A stretch of 64,000 nt of DNA, from positions 1 to 64,000 of the forward strand of contig JAGXFG010000050.1 of NCBI GenBank assembly GCA_024637395.1. The letters are read 5' to 3'. The stretch is from Burkholderiaceae bacterium. GTDB lineage: Bacteria; Pseudomonadota; Gammaproteobacteria; Burkholderiales; Burkholderiaceae_E. Shown piece after piece: positions 19,861-30,806 of the stretch (its first letter is position 1; the number at the start of each line of letters is the position of its first letter). A model generated the notes under the pieces. That model was not told the origin of the DNA. It did not search any database and saw nothing but the letters and a program-made list of their open reading frames with translations. Position numbers and translations under genes: made by a program.

Positions 19861-20925
19861 TCACAGCCTGGCGAGCACTGCATCTCCCATTGCCGCTGTC
19901 CCCAGGGTGGGTTCGCCCTCGCGGGCAATATCCGCGCTGCGGGCGCCGTCGCGCAGTGCCGCACGCACGCCGGCTTCGACCCGCGCCGCAGCGCTCTCCT
20001 GCCCCAGCGAGTAGCGCAGCATCATCGCCGCCGAGAGGATCGTCCCGAGCGGGTTGGCGAGATCCTTGCCGGCAATATCCGGCGCCGACCCGTGAATCGG
20101 CTCATAGAGCCCGAACCCGCGCGAATTCAGCGACGCCGAAGGCAGCATCCCGATCGACCCGGTCAACATCGAGGCCTCGTCGGAGAGGATGTCCCCGAAC
20201 ATGTTGCCCGTGACCATGACGTCGAATTGGCGGGGGTTGCGGATCAGCTGCATGGCGGCGTTGTCGACATACATGTGTGAGAGTTCCACGTCGGCATAGT
20301 CGGCGTGCACCTCGGTCACCACATCGCGCCAAAGCTGCGTGGTCTCGAGCACATTGGCCTTGTCGACCGAGCACAGGCGGCGGGAGCGCTTGCGCGCGGT
20401 CTCGAACGCCGTCACCGCGATCCGCCTGATCTCGCTCTCGGTGTAGCGCATCGTGTCGTAGCCCTCGCGCTCGCCGGACTCGTTGACGATGACCCCGCGC
20501 GGCTTGCCGAAATAGATGTCACTGGTGAGTTCGCGAATGATCAGCAGATCGAGCCCCGCCACGACCTCGGGGCGCAGCGTCGAGGCGTGCGCCAGCTCGG
20601 GGTAAACCAGCGCCGGGCGCAGATTGGCGAACAGATCGAAGTGCTTGCGCAGGCGCAGCAACCCCTGCTCCGGGCGCAGGGCCCGCTCGAGCCGGTCGTA
20701 GCGCGGCGCGCCAACCGCACCGAAGAGGATCGCGTCGGCGCGCTCGCACAGCGCGAGCGTTGCCGGCGGCAGCGGGTCTCCGGCTGCGTCGTAGCCAGCT
20801 CCTCCGACCAGACCGTATTCCATTTCCAGCGTCAGGCCGTCAATGGCCAGCGCCTCCAGTACGCGCACTGCCTGGGCGGTAATTTCGGGTCCGATGCCGT
20901 CGCCCGCAAGGACTGCAATCTTCAT
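19861..20925 (-). CDS. leuB: 3-Isopropylmalate dehydrogenase LeuB
   Basis: NAD-dependent oxidative decarboxylase of leucine synthesis; 354 residues. Recognised by [15 protein letters not shown], the substrate arginines around [20 protein letters not shown][TS][10 protein letters not shown], and the metal- and NAD-site motifs [17 protein letters not shown] and [25 protein letters not shown]. The ATG at 20925 overlaps the leuD stop in ATGA, indicating coupling. The frame is open upstream but that is inside leuD. Confidence 0.97.
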   Translation of the reverse strand: MKIAVLAGDGIGPEITAQAVRVLEALAIDGLTLEMEYGLVGGAGYDAAGDPLPPATLALCERADAILFGAVGAPRYDRLERALRPEQGLLRLRKHFDLFANLRPALVYPELAHASTLRPEVVAGLDLLIIRELTSDIYFGKPRGVIVNESGEREGYDTMRYTESEIRRIAVTAFETARKRSRRLCSVDKANVLETTQLWRDVVTEVHADYADVELSHMYVDNAAMQLIRNPRQFDVMVTGNMFGDILSDEASMLTGSIGMLPSASLNSRGFGLYEPIHGSAPDIAGKDLANPLGTILSAAMMLRYSLGQESAAARVEAGVRAALRDGARSADIAREGEPTLGTAAMGDAVLARL

Positions 20926-21587
20926 GCCACCACCCCCCCGACCTTGCCACCCGCAAGCCACGGGAAGCGTGCCAGGCGCCGCTCTTCAAAGGCACGGATT
21001 TCGTCGGCGTGGCGCAGGCTCAGCCCGATCTCGTCGAGGCCGTTCAACAGGCAATACTTGCGAAAATCCGAGATCTCGAAGCCGTACTCGGCCGACCCGT
21101 CGACCGTCGCGACCTTCTGTGCCGGCACATCGACGATCAGCTCAAAGCCCGGGAAGGCGGCGACATCGTGAAACAGCCGGTCAACCGCCGCCGCCGGCAA
21201 CACGATCGGCAGCAAGCCGTTCTTGAAGCAGTTGTTGTAGAAGATATCCGCGAACGAGGGGGCGATCACCGCCTTGAAGCCGTAGTCGAGCAGGGCCCAG
21301 GGGGCGTGCTCCCGCGACGACCCACAGCCGAAATTCTCCCGTGCCAGCAAGACGCTCGCCCCCCGGAAACGCGGCTGGTTGAGCGCAAATTCCGGGTTCA
21401 ACGGCCTGACGCTGTTGTCCCGGCCCGGCTCGCCACGATCGAGGTAACGCCAGGCGTCAAACAGGTTGGGGCCGAAACCGGTGCGCTCGATCGACTTCAG
21501 GAACTGCTTGGGGATGATCGCGTCGGTATCGACGTTGGCCCGGTCAAGCGCGGCCACCAGGCCGCGATGGATTACCAGTTTTTCCAT
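20922..21587 (-). CDS. leuD: 3-Isopropylmalate dehydratase small subunit LeuD
   Basis: Swivelling-domain subunit that pairs with LeuC to isomerise 2- and 3-isopropylmalate; 221 residues. Motifs are [20 protein letters not shown], the [28 protein letters not shown] region and [14 protein letters not shown]. It is separated from leuC by 60 bases with no gene and shares four bases with leuB. Confidence 0.97.
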   Translation of the reverse strand: MEKLVIHRGLVAALDRANVDTDAIIPKQFLKSIERTGFGPNLFDAWRYLDRGEPGRDNSVRPLNPEFALNQPRFRGASVLLARENFGCGSSREHAPWALLDYGFKAVIAPSFADIFYNNCFKNGLLPIVLPAAAVDRLFHDVAAFPGFELIVDVPAQKVATVDGSAEYGFEISDFRKYCLLNGLDEIGLSLRHADEIRAFEERRLARFPWLAGGKVGGVVA

Positions 21588-21647
21588 CCGATGTGATTCC
21601 GTTTAGGGGTAGACGGTCAGAACCGTGGTTGAACGATCAGGCCAGGA

Positions 21648-23051
21648 TCAGCGGCGGCGGACATCCGCGAAGTGCCCCGCGATCGCGGCCGCGGCGGCCA
21701 TTGCCGGGCTGACCAGGTGCGTCCGCCCGAGTGACCCCTGGCGGCCTTCGAAATTGCGGTTCGACGTCGAGGCGCAGCGCTCGCCCGGCTCGAGGCGATC
21801 GTCGTTCATCGCCAGGCACATCGAGCAGCCCGGTTCGCGCCACTCGAAGCCGGCGTCGATGAAAATCCGGTCGAGCCCCTCGGCCTGGGCCTGTCTCTTG
21901 ATCAGCCCGGAACCCGGCACCACCATCGCCACTTTCACGCTCGCCGACTTGCGCCGGCCGCGCACCACCGCCGCCGCCTGGCGCAGGTCCTCGATGCGCG
22001 AGTTGGTGCACGAACCGATGAAGACCTTGTCGACCTTGATATCGACGATCGCGGTGTTGGGCTTGAGCCCCATGTATTCGAGTGCCCGGGCCATGCCTTC
22101 GCGCTTGACCGGATCGCGCTCACGATCAGGATCCGGCACCCGTCCGTCGACCGGCACCACCATTTCCGGCGAAGTGCCCCAGGTGACCTGCGGCGCGACG
22201 GTGCCGGCGTCAAGCGTCACGGTGGTATCGAAGTGAGCGCCCGGGTCGCTGCGCAAGGTGCGCCAGTGGGCAACCGCCTCATCCCACATGGCCCCGGCGG
22301 GAGCCATCGGCCGGCCCTTCAGATAGGCGATGGTCTGCTCGTCGACCGCAACCATCCCGGTGCGGGCGCCAGCCTCGATCGCCATGTTGCACACCGTCAT
22401 CCGCCCTTCCATCGACAGCGCCTGGATCGCAGTGCCGGCGAATTCGATCGCGTGGCCGGTGCCGCCGGCAGTGCCGATCTTGCCGATCACCGCCAGGACC
22501 AGGTCCTTGGCAGTGACACCCGGCCCGGCCTGCCCATTGATCAACACCAGCATGTTGCGCATCTTGCGCGCCATCAGGGTCTGTGCCGCGAGCACGTGCT
22601 CAACCTCCGAGGTGCCGATCCCGAAGGCCAGGCAGGCAAAAGCGCCGTGGGTGCTGGTGTGGGAATCCCCGCACACCACCGTCATCCCCGGCAAAGTGGC
22701 GCCCTGCTCAGGTCCGATCACATGGACGATGCCCTGGCGGGGATCGTCGATGTCGAAGTACGGCATGCCGTATTCGCGCGCGTTGCTCTGCAGCGTCTCG
22801 ACTTGCAGTCGGGCGATCGGATCCGCGATCCCGAGCTCACGCCCCGTGGTCGGAACGTTGTGATCGACCACCGCGAGATTGGCGGCAATGCGCCAGGGCT
22901 TGCGACCCGCCAGCCTGAGGCCGGAGAATGCCTGCGGGCTGGTCACCTCATGGACCAGGTGACGATCGATATAGATCAGGGCGGTGCCATCGTCGTCCTG
23001 ATGGACCAGATGCTCATCCCACAGCTTGTCGTAGAGAGTGCGCGGCGACAT
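21648..23051 (-). CDS. leuC: 3-Isopropylmalate dehydratase large subunit LeuC
   Basis: Iron-sulfur aconitase-family subunit of leucine synthesis; 467 residues. The three [4Fe-4S] cysteines lie in [20 protein letters not shown]-adjacent sequence, [16 protein letters not shown] and [15 protein letters not shown]. The start ATG at 23051 has only a weak GGGAT site. First gene of leuCDB; the CATAAT at 23155-23160 on the minus strand could be part of its promoter but no matching -35 is clear. Confidence 0.97.
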   Translation of the reverse strand: MSPRTLYDKLWDEHLVHQDDDGTALIYIDRHLVHEVTSPQAFSGLRLAGRKPWRIAANLAVVDHNVPTTGRELGIADPIARLQVETLQSNAREYGMPYFDIDDPRQGIVHVIGPEQGATLPGMTVVCGDSHTSTHGAFACLAFGIGTSEVEHVLAAQTLMARKMRNMLVLINGQAGPGVTAKDLVLAVIGKIGTAGGTGHAIEFAGTAIQALSMEGRMTVCNMAIEAGARTGMVAVDEQTIAYLKGRPMAPAGAMWDEAVAHWRTLRSDPGAHFDTTVTLDAGTVAPQVTWGTSPEMVVPVDGRVPDPDRERDPVKREGMARALEYMGLKPNTAIVDIKVDKVFIGSCTNSRIEDLRQAAAVVRGRRKSASVKVAMVVPGSGLIKRQAQAEGLDRIFIDAGFEWREPGCSMCLAMNDDRLEPGERCASTSNRNFEGRQGSLGRTHLVSPAMAAAAAIAGHFADVRRR

Positions 23052-23186
23052 CGATATCCCGGGGGGTTGGTGATCGGATTGGCCTGGCGGGCAACTGGTG
23101 CTTGCGGCCGGCCTGGGGACCTGCCCACCCTGCCCCTGCCAGACGCGGTTTTCGATTATGCCATAGGGCTGGGAACGGCCTGCAGC

Positions 23187-24338
23187 CTAGTTCGGCACTG
23201 CTCGCCGGGCACTGGCCAGGGCCGCCGCGCAACCCAGCAGCGCGGCGAACGCGGAACCCAGAAAGGCCGCCGCCGGGGAAAAACCGATCCAGAGCGCACT
23301 GACCATCAGCCCGCCGACCGTGCCCCCGCAGCCGTACGCGACCGTCACGTAGAGCGCCTGGGCCCGAGCCTGGCGACTGGGCTCGAACCACTCGTGCAGC
23401 CGGGCCATCACCGCGCTGTGGTGCAAGCCGAAGGTGACGCCGTGCAACAGCTGCGCGAAGATCAGCAGCGGTAGCCAGCCCCCTGAAAGGCCGATCATCG
23501 CAAAGCGCAGCGCCGCCACCGCGATGCTCGCCGGCAGCAGGACCGCCGCGCCGAAACGCTGGAACAGCGGACGTTGCAGGCGAAACAGCGCGATCTCGGC
23601 GAGCACCGCCAGCGCCCAGAGCAGTCCGATCGCGGTCTTCGAGTACCCCAGCTCCGACAGGTACAGCGAGTAGAAGACATAGAGCCCCATGTGGGCGACG
23701 ATCATCAGGAAATTGGCCAGGAAGAACCACTGGATGCGCCTCTCGCGCAAACGCAGGCGCATCGTGCCGACGCCGCCCGAGATGCCATGGCCTGACGGCG
23801 CCGCCCCCAGCCGCCAGCTCGCTGCCAGCAGCCCGAGAGCCATCGCCGCCATCCACCATGGCAGCGAGGCGACCCCGGCCTGGTCCAGCACCCAGCCAAT
23901 TGCGCTCACCGCCACGATGAAGCCAACCGACCCCCACAGCCGCATCTTGCCGTAGCGGCCGAAATCGCCACCGGCGGATTCAAGGGCCATCGCCTCGGCG
24001 AGCGGGGCCTGCGCCGAGGTCATGAAATAGAGCACCGCGACCAGCGCCAGCGTCGCGGCGTAACCAGAACTTGAGGCGAGCGGCAGCAAGATCGCCAGCG
24101 CCAGCACCGCGCTGGCGCTCGCGCGCAGCAGGGTGCCGCGCCGCGACATGCGATCGGCGAGCCAGCCCCAGAACGGCGGCCCGATGATGCGCAATACCTG
24201 GGGGACCGTCATCAACACGCCAATTTCGGCGACGGTGAAGCCGCGGTCGGCGAAATAAAGGCTCAGGTACGGCGACGTCATCCCGACAAAGGCGAAATAG
24301 CTGAAGAACAGCGCCTTGACGCCGGAGGTTCCGGGCAC
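23187..24338 (-). CDS. MFS transporter, HcaT/MFS_1-like
   Basis: Twelve-helix major facilitator of 383 residues. The N-terminal half (FFSYFAFVGMTSPYLSLYF, GVLMTVPQVLRIIGPPFWGWLADRM) and the second half (QLLHGVTFGLHHSAVMARLHEWF) resemble the HcaT/LacY-like proton symporter group of small bacterial MFS proteins. The GTG at 24338 has AGGA ten bases upstream and gives the family length; an open frame further upstream overlaps aroC. Its stop is 135 bases from leuC. Substrate cannot be read from the sequence. Confidence 0.85.
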   Translation of the reverse strand: MPGTSGVKALFFSYFAFVGMTSPYLSLYFADRGFTVAEIGVLMTVPQVLRIIGPPFWGWLADRMSRRGTLLRASASAVLALAILLPLASSSGYAATLALVAVLYFMTSAQAPLAEAMALESAGGDFGRYGKMRLWGSVGFIVAVSAIGWVLDQAGVASLPWWMAAMALGLLAASWRLGAAPSGHGISGGVGTMRLRLRERRIQWFFLANFLMIVAHMGLYVFYSLYLSELGYSKTAIGLLWALAVLAEIALFRLQRPLFQRFGAAVLLPASIAVAALRFAMIGLSGGWLPLLIFAQLLHGVTFGLHHSAVMARLHEWFEPSRQARAQALYVTVAYGCGGTVGGLMVSALWIGFSPAAAFLGSAFAALLGCAAALASARRAVPN

Positions 24339-24370
24339 TTCGGGGAAATCCTGAACGCGCGCGGTACGGC

Positions 24371-25480
24371 TCAGGCCGCGCCCGGCGCCTGGCCGGGAAT
24401 CGGCGCGACCAGGCCATGCACCTGCCCGCATTGCGCCCGCTGGAGCAGCGCCTGGTCCATCAGCACCAGCGCCAGCATTGCCTCCGCTATCGGGGCGGCG
24501 CGAATCCCGACGCAAGGATCGTGGCGTCCCTGGGTCTGCACCGTAACCGGCTCGCCAGCGATGTCGATCGAGCGCCGCGGCGTGCGAATGCTCGAGGTCG
24601 GCTTGAGTGCAATCGACACCGTCAGCGGCTGCCCGGAAGAGATTCCGCCCAGCGTCCCGCCAGCGTGATTGCTGAGGAAACCCGCCGGCGTCAGCTCGTC
24701 ACCGTGCTCGCTGCCGCGTTGCACCACCGCGCCGAAACCGGCGCCGATTTCGACGCCCTTGACCGCGTTGATGCCCATCATGGCGTGGGCGATGGCAGCG
24801 TCGAGCTTGTCGTAGATCGGCGCACCCAGGCCCACCGGTACCGAGTCGGCGACCACGTTGACCCTGGCGCCGCAGGAATCACCTTCGCGCCGCAACTGGT
24901 CGACGTACGCTTCGAGCTCGGCGACGATCCCGGCGTTGGGCGCGAAGAACGGATTGCGCCCGACCTCGGCCCAGTCGACAAAGGGGATCGCGATCGTGCC
25001 GATCTGGGCTACCCAGGCGCGAATCCGGGTGCCATATTCCTTGGCCAGCCACTTGCGGGCGATGGCCCCGGCGGCCACCGCCGGGGCGGTGACGCGCGCC
25101 GACGAGCGCCCGCCGCCACGATGATCGCGCAAGCCGTACTTGTGCCAATAGGTGTAGTCGGCGTGCCCCGGGCGAAACACCCGCGCGATGTCGCCGTAGT
25201 CGGAACTGCGGGCATCCTCGTTGCGGATCACCAGCGCGATCGGCGTCCCGGTGGTCACCCCGTCGAACACCCCCGACAGGATCTCGACCCGGTCCGGTTC
25301 GCGCCGCTGGGTGACATGGCGCGAGGTCCCCGGGCGGCGGCGATCGAGATCGGGCTGGATGTCGTCGACGGTGAGCGCCATGCCTGGCGGGCAGCCATCG
25401 ACCACGCAGCCGATCGCCGGGCCGTGCGACTCGCCAAAAGTCGTCACCCGAAATAACTGTCCTATGCTGCTGCCTGCCAT
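24371..25480 (-). CDS. aroC: Chorismate synthase AroC
   Basis: Last shikimate-pathway enzyme, converting EPSP to chorismate with reduced FMN; 369 residues. Signatures: [73 protein letters not shown] and [19 protein letters not shown]. After RSSAR the sequence is VTAPAVAAG where E. coli has ETAMRVAAG; this may be lineage-typical. It lies 51 bases after pcaD and just before the MFS gene. Confidence 0.97.
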   Translation of the reverse strand: MAGSSIGQLFRVTTFGESHGPAIGCVVDGCPPGMALTVDDIQPDLDRRRPGTSRHVTQRREPDRVEILSGVFDGVTTGTPIALVIRNEDARSSDYGDIARVFRPGHADYTYWHKYGLRDHRGGGRSSARVTAPAVAAGAIARKWLAKEYGTRIRAWVAQIGTIAIPFVDWAEVGRNPFFAPNAGIVAELEAYVDQLRREGDSCGARVNVVADSVPVGLGAPIYDKLDAAIAHAMMGINAVKGVEIGAGFGAVVQRGSEHGDELTPAGFLSNHAGGTLGGISSGQPLTVSIALKPTSSIRTPRRSIDIAGEPVTVQTQGRHDPCVGIRAAPIAEAMLALVLMDQALLQRAQCGQVHGLVAPIPGQAPGAA

Positions 25481-25531
25481 TGGATCTGTCCGGTCAAAAC
25501 TGCAGTTTAGCGAAACCCGGCCAGCCCGCGA

Positions 25532-26332
25532 TCAGCGCTTGGGCGCGAGCAGGAAATCGGTCAGCAACTGGTTGAAGCGCTCGGGCTGCTCGAGGTTCGA
25601 GAGGTGGGCCGCGTCGCGGATCACCTCCAGCCGCGAGCCCGCGATCTCGCGGTGGATCACCTCGGCCTGCGCCACGGTGCAGGCGGGATCGAACTCCCCG
25701 GCGATGATCAGCGTCGGCGTCGTGATGAGGTGCAGGGTCGCGGTCTGGGCGACGTCGCGCACCGCGCAGGAGCAGGCGATATACCCCTCCACCCCGGTCG
25801 CCTCGATCCCGGCGCGAATGCGTTTGACCGTTGCGGGTTCGCGCGCAATGAAACCGGGCGTGAACCAGCGCTGGATCGTACCCTCGGCGAGTGACGCGAC
25901 CCCGTCGCGGCGCGCGGTCTCGAGGCGCTGCTTCCACACCGACGAGTCCGGCATCTCGCTGGTGGTGTCGCACAGCGCGAGCGAGAGCAGGCGGTCGCCG
26001 TAGGCGGCGCCGAGCTGCTGGCCGATCATCCCGCCCATCGACAGGCCGACAAAGTGAACCTGCCCGAGCCCGAGCGCATCAAGCATCGCGATCACGTCGT
26101 CGGCCAGGAAGCCGATCGTGTAGGGGCCGGGAGTGGTATCGCTGGCGCCGTGGCCGCGGGTATCGTGGCGCAACACGCGGAAGTGCCGGGTCAGCGCCGG
26201 CAACTGCGGCTCCCACATCGCCATCGTCGACATCAGGCTGTTGGAGAGCACCACCACCGGTGCATCGGCCGGTCCGTCGAAACGGTACGCCAGCCGTGCG
26301 CCACCCTGAACCGTCACGTATTCATGCGTCAT
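25532..26332 (-). CDS. pcaD: 3-Oxoadipate enol-lactonase, PcaD-type alpha/beta hydrolase
   Basis: Alpha/beta hydrolase of 266 residues. The nucleophile elbow is FVGLSMGGMIGQ, the oxyanion region is VVVLSNSLMSTMAMWEPQ, and the acid and histidine are in IIAGEFDPACT and RDAAHLSNLEQPERF. SNSLGT-like SNSLMS, RHDTRGHGASDTTPGPYTI and the YI-ACSCAVRDVAQT stretch match beta-ketoadipate enol-lactonases. The ATG at 26332 follows AGGAGG. No other protocatechuate-pathway gene is nearby, so the exact substrate is uncertain. Confidence 0.8.
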   Translation of the reverse strand: MTHEYVTVQGGARLAYRFDGPADAPVVVLSNSLMSTMAMWEPQLPALTRHFRVLRHDTRGHGASDTTPGPYTIGFLADDVIAMLDALGLGQVHFVGLSMGGMIGQQLGAAYGDRLLSLALCDTTSEMPDSSVWKQRLETARRDGVASLAEGTIQRWFTPGFIAREPATVKRIRAGIEATGVEGYIACSCAVRDVAQTATLHLITTPTLIIAGEFDPACTVAQAEVIHREIAGSRLEVIRDAAHLSNLEQPERFNQLLTDFLLAPKR

Positions 26333-26437
26333 GCTTTCTTCCTCCTAACCAGGTTGTCGCCGCGGCGTCGGCACGCCCGGCCAATGCCCAATGATAGCGG
26401 CAGTGCTGCCGGGCAGAGCCCCGCCCTGCCCCGGGTA

Positions 26438-27841
26438 TCAGGCCGAACGCAGACGCCGGATCGTCTCGTCGCGCGCCAGCACTGCCAGCACCGCGTCGAG
26501 CCCGGGGGTCTGGCGCCGCCCGAACACCGCCACCCTCAGCGGGACGCCGAGCTGGGGCATCTTCAGGCCATGCTGCGCGACGAACGACTTGATCGCTGCC
26601 GCGATCGCATCGCGGTTCCAGGGCGTGGTGGCGCAAACCTCGGCAAAGTCAGCGAGCAGAGCCCGCGCGGCCGGGGTCAGCAATGCCGCCAGTTCGCCAT
26701 CCAGCTCGGCCGGCGGCGCGTAGAACATCAGCGCCTCGTCGGCGATCTGCTCGAGCGTGGTGCAGCGTTCCTTGAGCAGCGCACACACCCCGGCGAGATC
26801 GACCGCCGCGGCGCCGGGATCGACCCCACGCGCTTGCAGCCGCGGCGCCAGCAGCCGGGCCAGTTCGCCATCCGCTGTGGCCTTGAGGTAGTGCTGGTTG
26901 ACCCAGCCGAACTTCTCGGGATCGAGCTGCGACGGGGCCTGCGAAAGATGGCTGCCGTCGAACCATTCGATCAGCTGGGCACGCGAAAACAGCTCGTCGT
27001 CGCCGTGGCTCCAACCCAGCCTGGCAAGGTAGTTGACCACCGCGTCCGGGAGGAAGCCCTGGCGCTCGTAGTCGAGTACCGAGACCGCGCCGTGGCGCTT
27101 GGAAAGCTTGAGTCCGTCGGGGCCGTGGATCATCGGCACGTGGCCGTACACCGGCAATGGCGCCCCCAACGCGCGCAGGATGTTGATCTGGCGCGGCGTG
27201 TTGTTGACGTGGTCGTCGCCCCGGATTACGTGGGTGATGCGCATGTCATGGTCGTCGACCACGACGCAGAAGTTGTAGGTCGGAGTGCCATCTGAGCGCG
27301 CGATCACGAGGTCGTCGAGCTCGGTGTTGGCGATCCGGATCGGGCCCTTGACCAGATCGTCCCAGGCAACCACCCCGTCGAGTGGATTGCGAAAACGAAC
27401 CGCCGGCGCAACCCCTGAGGGCGGCTCGCGCCCGGCACTGTTCTCCGGCCGCCAGCGCCCGTCGTAGCGCGGTTTATCGCCCCGGGCGCGCTGCTCCTCG
27501 CGCATCGCCTCGAGCTCGGCCGGCGTGCAGTAGCAGTGGTAGGCGCTGCCCTCGGCGAGCATGCGTTCGATCACCTCGCGGTAGCGCGCCATGCGCTCGC
27601 TCTGGTAGAACGGTCCTTCATCGTGGCTGAATCCCAGCCACGCCATCCCGTCGCGGATCGCCTGGACTGCTTCCGGCGTCGAACGCGCCAGATCGGTGTC
27701 CTCGACCCGCAGGACGAACTGGCCGCCATAGTGCCGGGCGAATGCCCAGGCAAAAAGCGCCGTGCGCGCCCCGCCGATATGGAGGTAGCCGGTCGGGCTC
27801 GGGGCGAAGCGGGTTCGGACTGACTGCGCTGCTGCGGACAT
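26438..27841 (-). CDS. gltX: Glutamyl-tRNA synthetase GltX
   Basis: Class I aminoacyl-tRNA synthetase; 467 residues. HIGH motif variant HIGG at residues 21-24 ([20 protein letters not shown]) and KMSKS variant [11 protein letters not shown]. Discriminating GluRS features include [15 protein letters not shown] and [20 protein letters not shown]. The ATG at 27841 gives the conserved N-terminus; upstream extensions of the frame lack family similarity. It is divergent from the tRNA-Val gene, with 207 bases between that hold the tRNA promoter and nothing else recognised. Confidence 0.97.
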   Translation of the reverse strand: MSAAAQSVRTRFAPSPTGYLHIGGARTALFAWAFARHYGGQFVLRVEDTDLARSTPEAVQAIRDGMAWLGFSHDEGPFYQSERMARYREVIERMLAEGSAYHCYCTPAELEAMREEQRARGDKPRYDGRWRPENSAGREPPSGVAPAVRFRNPLDGVVAWDDLVKGPIRIANTELDDLVIARSDGTPTYNFCVVVDDHDMRITHVIRGDDHVNNTPRQINILRALGAPLPVYGHVPMIHGPDGLKLSKRHGAVSVLDYERQGFLPDAVVNYLARLGWSHGDDELFSRAQLIEWFDGSHLSQAPSQLDPEKFGWVNQHYLKATADGELARLLAPRLQARGVDPGAAAVDLAGVCALLKERCTTLEQIADEALMFYAPPAELDGELAALLTPAARALLADFAEVCATTPWNRDAIAAAIKSFVAQHGLKMPQLGVPLRVAVFGRRQTPGLDAVLAVLARDETIRRLRSA

Positions 27842-28001
27842 GGGCGACTCGAAAAGCGATGGAAGACTGGCACAACGATGCACCCTCGCACTGTGCGGGA
27901 GCATCTGCAGGGGCGCCGCAGCGGCGGATTCTAGCCGATAGCGGACAGCGCCGATTGTCCCACTCCGCGCCGCGACGCGCCGCAATCCAGGTGCACCGGG
28001 G

Positions 28002-28031
28002 TCGAAACGGCCACAAAATCTGCGGTAGAAT
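28002..28031 (+). promoter_or_regulatory. Putative sigma-70 promoter of tRNA-Val
   Basis: TCGAAA (28002-28007) and TAGAAT (28026-28031) are 18 bases apart, and the predicted transcription start falls about ten bases before the tRNA 5' end. Confidence 0.5.
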
Positions 28032-28048
28032 GCCCATCCGCAGGAAGC

Positions 28049-28123
28049 GGGCGATTAGCTCAGCGGTAGAGCACTCCCCTCACACGGGAGGGGTCACTGG
28101 TTCGATCCCAGTATCGCCCACCA
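28049..28123 (+). tRNA. tRNA-Val (anticodon CAC)
   Basis: Complete cloverleaf of 75 bases including an encoded CCA end. The acceptor stem GGGCGAT pairs with ATCGCCC; D arm GCTC...GAGC; anticodon stem CTCCC/GGGAG around the loop CTCACAC with CAC at 28081-28083; T arm ACTGG-TTCGATC-CCAGT. It reads GUG codons. Confidence 0.97.
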
Positions 28124-28202
28124 GTCCTTTGACAGCGTCGCCCCGCAACGGGGCGCGCCATCCTGCTACAGTTGGACGTTGCCCTTTTGCACTGGAGACG
28201 TC

Positions 28203-29780
28203 ATGGCCACTCCGCAGGACTTCCGACTGACCTATTCCACGATGTTCGACCCGCCGAGCGCGCTGCATGAGCGTTTCGACGCCGCGCTCATCAAGGTCCG
28301 CGGTCAATTCGGGCGCGACTACCCGATGGTCATCGACGGGCACGATCGCCGCGCCGAGCACTGGTTCGAGGTTCGCTCGCCGATCGATCGCGAATGGCTG
28401 CTCGCGCGCTTTCCCAAAGGCGACGCCACTGATGTGCGCGCCGCGGTGTCAGCCGCCAGCGCCGCATTTCCGGCTTGGGCAGCGACTCCGGTGGCCGAGC
28501 GCATCGCGCTGCTGCGCCGCGCCGCCGACCTGATCGAGCAACGGGTCTACGAAATTTCGGCCGCAGTCGCGCTGGAGATCGGCAAGAACCGGATGGAAGC
28601 CCTGGGCGAGGTGCAGGAAACAGCCGAACTGGTGCGCTGGTATTGCGACCAGATGGAGGAAAACGACGGCTTTGTGCGCGATCTGCCCAACGAACCGCTG
28701 GCGAATTTCGTCAGCCGCAACCGCACCCAGCTCCGCCCCTACGGGGTCTGGGCGGTAATAGCGCCGTTCAACTTCCCGTTTGCGCTCGCCGGCGGACCGA
28801 TCGGGGCCGCGCTGGTTTGCGGCAATACAGTTGTCTTCAAGGTGGCCAGTGTCGCGGCCTGGAGCGGAGCGCTGCTGATGGCGGCCTTCCGTGACGCCGG
28901 GCTACCGGCCGGGGCGCTGTCGATGGTCACCGGCGCCGGCGCCAAGGTCGGGAACGCGCTGATCGCCGACCCGGACATTGCCGGCGCGACTTTCACCGGC
29001 TCCTACGAGGTCGGAATGGGGATCGTGCGCGCTTTTGCCGCCCGCCGCTGGCCGCGCCCGTGCATTGCCGAAATGGGCGGCAAGAACGCCGTGATCGTCA
29101 GCCGTCATGCCGATCTGGAGCGCGCCGCCGTTGGCATAATGCGCTCGGCGTTCGGCCTGCAGGGCCAGAAGTGCTCGGCGTGCTCGCGCGTCTATGTCGA
29201 ACGCCAGGTCGCCGGGGAATTGCGCGACCGCCTGGTGGCGCTGACCAGCGCAATCGCGATCGGCGATCCGACCGAGCGCGCCAACTGGATGGGGCCGGTG
29301 ATCGGCGATGCGACGGTCGTGCGCTATCTGGAAGCAGTGGTTCAACTGCGCGCGCACGGGGAGATCCTGACCGGTGGCTCACGGCTCGCCGAGGGCGCGC
29401 TGGAGCGCGGCCATTTCGTCGCGCCGACAGTGGCGACGGTACCCGCCGATCACCGCTTGTGGCAGGACGAACTGTTCGCCCCGCTGGTGCTGGTCGCCGA
29501 GATCGATTCGGTCGCCGAAGGAATCGCCCGCGCCAATGCCAGCGAATACGGCCTCACCGCCGGTTTCTACGGGGCGCCGGACGAAATTCCGGACTTCCTG
29601 GCAGGAATCGCGGTCGGGGTGACTTACGTCAATCGTCCCCAGGGAGCGACCACCGGCGCCTGGCCCGGCTATCAGCCATTCGGTGGCTGGAAGGCCAGCG
29701 GCACCACCGGCAAGTCGATCGGGTCGTTCTGGTACCTGCCGCTGTACCTGCGCGAGCAGTCGCAGACGATCGTCGACTGA
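28203..29780 (+). CDS. L-glutamate gamma-semialdehyde (P5C) dehydrogenase-type aldehyde dehydrogenase
   Basis: NAD-dependent aldehyde dehydrogenase of 525 residues. The catalytic cysteine is C324 in AFGLQGQKCSACSRVYVE; the GQKCSACSR form is that of the stand-alone P5C dehydrogenase (RocA-like) group. Other parts are PYGVWAVIAPFNFPFALAGG, FTGSYEVGMG, the general-base region EMGGKNAVIVS and PFGGWKASGTTGK near the end. It should oxidise glutamate semialdehyde to glutamate in proline or arginine catabolism. It lies 79 bases after the tRNA and is convergent with livM. No proline dehydrogenase is in the window. Another semialdehyde substrate is possible. Confidence 0.8.
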   Translation: MATPQDFRLTYSTMFDPPSALHERFDAALIKVRGQFGRDYPMVIDGHDRRAEHWFEVRSPIDREWLLARFPKGDATDVRAAVSAASAAFPAWAATPVAERIALLRRAADLIEQRVYEISAAVALEIGKNRMEALGEVQETAELVRWYCDQMEENDGFVRDLPNEPLANFVSRNRTQLRPYGVWAVIAPFNFPFALAGGPIGAALVCGNTVVFKVASVAAWSGALLMAAFRDAGLPAGALSMVTGAGAKVGNALIADPDIAGATFTGSYEVGMGIVRAFAARRWPRPCIAEMGGKNAVIVSRHADLERAAVGIMRSAFGLQGQKCSACSRVYVERQVAGELRDRLVALTSAIAIGDPTERANWMGPVIGDATVVRYLEAVVQLRAHGEILTGGSRLAEGALERGHFVAPTVATVPADHRLWQDELFAPLVLVAEIDSVAEGIARANASEYGLTAGFYGAPDEIPDFLAGIAVGVTYVNRPQGATTGAWPGYQPFGGWKASGTTGKSIGSFWYLPLYLREQSQTIVD

Positions 29781-29825
29781 GGGTTCGAGCGTTGCCGGAC
29801 GCACGCGCCCGCCAGCGGATCGGCG

Positions 29826-30806
29826 CTAGAGCGGCTTCTTGATCAGGTTGGCGATCTCGCCGACGATGCCGCGCCGGAAGGCCAAGACGCAGATGACGAA
29901 GACCACGCCCTGCGCCACCGTCACCCAGGAGCCGAGTTGCGCCAGGTAGTTCTCCATGGTGACGATGATCGCGGCACCCACTACCGGCCCGAACAAGGTC
30001 CCCAGTCCGCCCAGCAACGTCATCAGCACCACTTCGCCCGACATCGTCCAGTGCACGTCGGTGAGCGACGCCAGCTGGAAGACGATCGACTTGGTCGCGC
30101 CCGCCATCCCGGCAATCCCGGCCGAGAGCACGAAGGCCATCAGCTTGTAGCGATCGGCATCGTAGCCCAGGGAGATCGCGCGACTTTCATTCTCGCGAAT
30201 CGCCTTGAGCACCTGGCCGAATGGTGAGTGCACGACGCGGTAGATCAGCAGAAAGCCGCCAAGAAAGACCACCAGCACGACGCCATACATCGCCAGCGGA
30301 TCCGACAGGTCGATCATGCCGAAGAGCTTGCCGCGCGGCACGCCCTGGATGCCGTCTTCACCACCGGTGAACGGCGCCTGCAGGGCGAAGAAATACACCA
30401 TCTGGGCCAACGCCAGGGTGATCATCGTCAAGTAGATGCCCTGGCGGCGAATGGCCAGCAAGCCAACCGCCAGGCCCAGCACCACGGCGACCGCGGTGCC
30501 AAACAGAATCGCCAGCTCCGGGGTCACACCCCAGACCTTGGCGGCATGAGCCGCCGCATACCCGGCACTGCCCAGGAACATCGCGTGGCCGAACGACAGC
30601 AGGCCGCCGAAACCGAGCAGCAGGTTGAAGGCGCACGCGAACAACGCGAACAACATGACCTTCATCATGAAGATCGGGTAGATGAATGACGGTGCGATCA
30701 ACAGGAACGCAGCCATCGCCAGGAACACGATGCGCTGCATGCGCAACTCGTCGCCCATCTTCGACGCGGGCGCAGCCGCCTTGCCCACAGCGGTGCTTTC
30801 CATCAT
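29826..30806 (-). CDS. livM: Branched-chain amino acid ABC transporter permease LivM
   Basis: Inner-membrane permease of 326 residues, the second permease of the Liv transporter. About nine hydrophobic segments are visible. LivM marks are NLLLGFGGLLSFGHAMFLGSAGY, the GDEDGIQGVPRG-like GGEDGIQGVPRGK segment, and the ATPase-contact region IRENESRAISLGYDADRYKL. The ATG at 30806 overlaps the livH stop by four bases, so livH and livM are coupled. It is last in the operon. Confidence 0.93.
   Translation of the reverse strand: MMESTAVGKAAAPASKMGDELRMQRIVFLAMAAFLLIAPSFIYPIFMMKVMLFALFACAFNLLLGFGGLLSFGHAMFLGSAGYAAAHAAKVWGVTPELAILFGTAVAVVLGLAVGLLAIRRQGIYLTMITLALAQMVYFFALQAPFTGGEDGIQGVPRGKLFGMIDLSDPLAMYGVVLVVFLGGFLLIYRVVHSPFGQVLKAIRENESRAISLGYDADRYKLMAFVLSAGIAGMAGATKSIVFQLASLTDVHWTMSGEVVLMTLLGGLGTLFGPVVGAAIIVTMENYLAQLGSWVTVAQGVVFVICVLAFRRGIVGEIANLIKKPL

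Noticed and set aside
21588-21647. Search for an entericidin-like small gene between leuC and leuD
   Set aside because: Only 60 bases separate the two genes, with no lipobox-coding frame.
23155-23183. Promoter for leuC using CATAAT as -10
   Set aside because: No acceptable -35 hexamer lies at 16-18 bases, so it is not listed as a feature.
25081-25130. AroC segment [14 protein letters not shown] where E. coli has RSSARETAMRVAAG
   Set aside because: I recall similar forms (SARLTAP) in other betaproteobacterial AroC proteins, so this is probably lineage-typical and not a defect.
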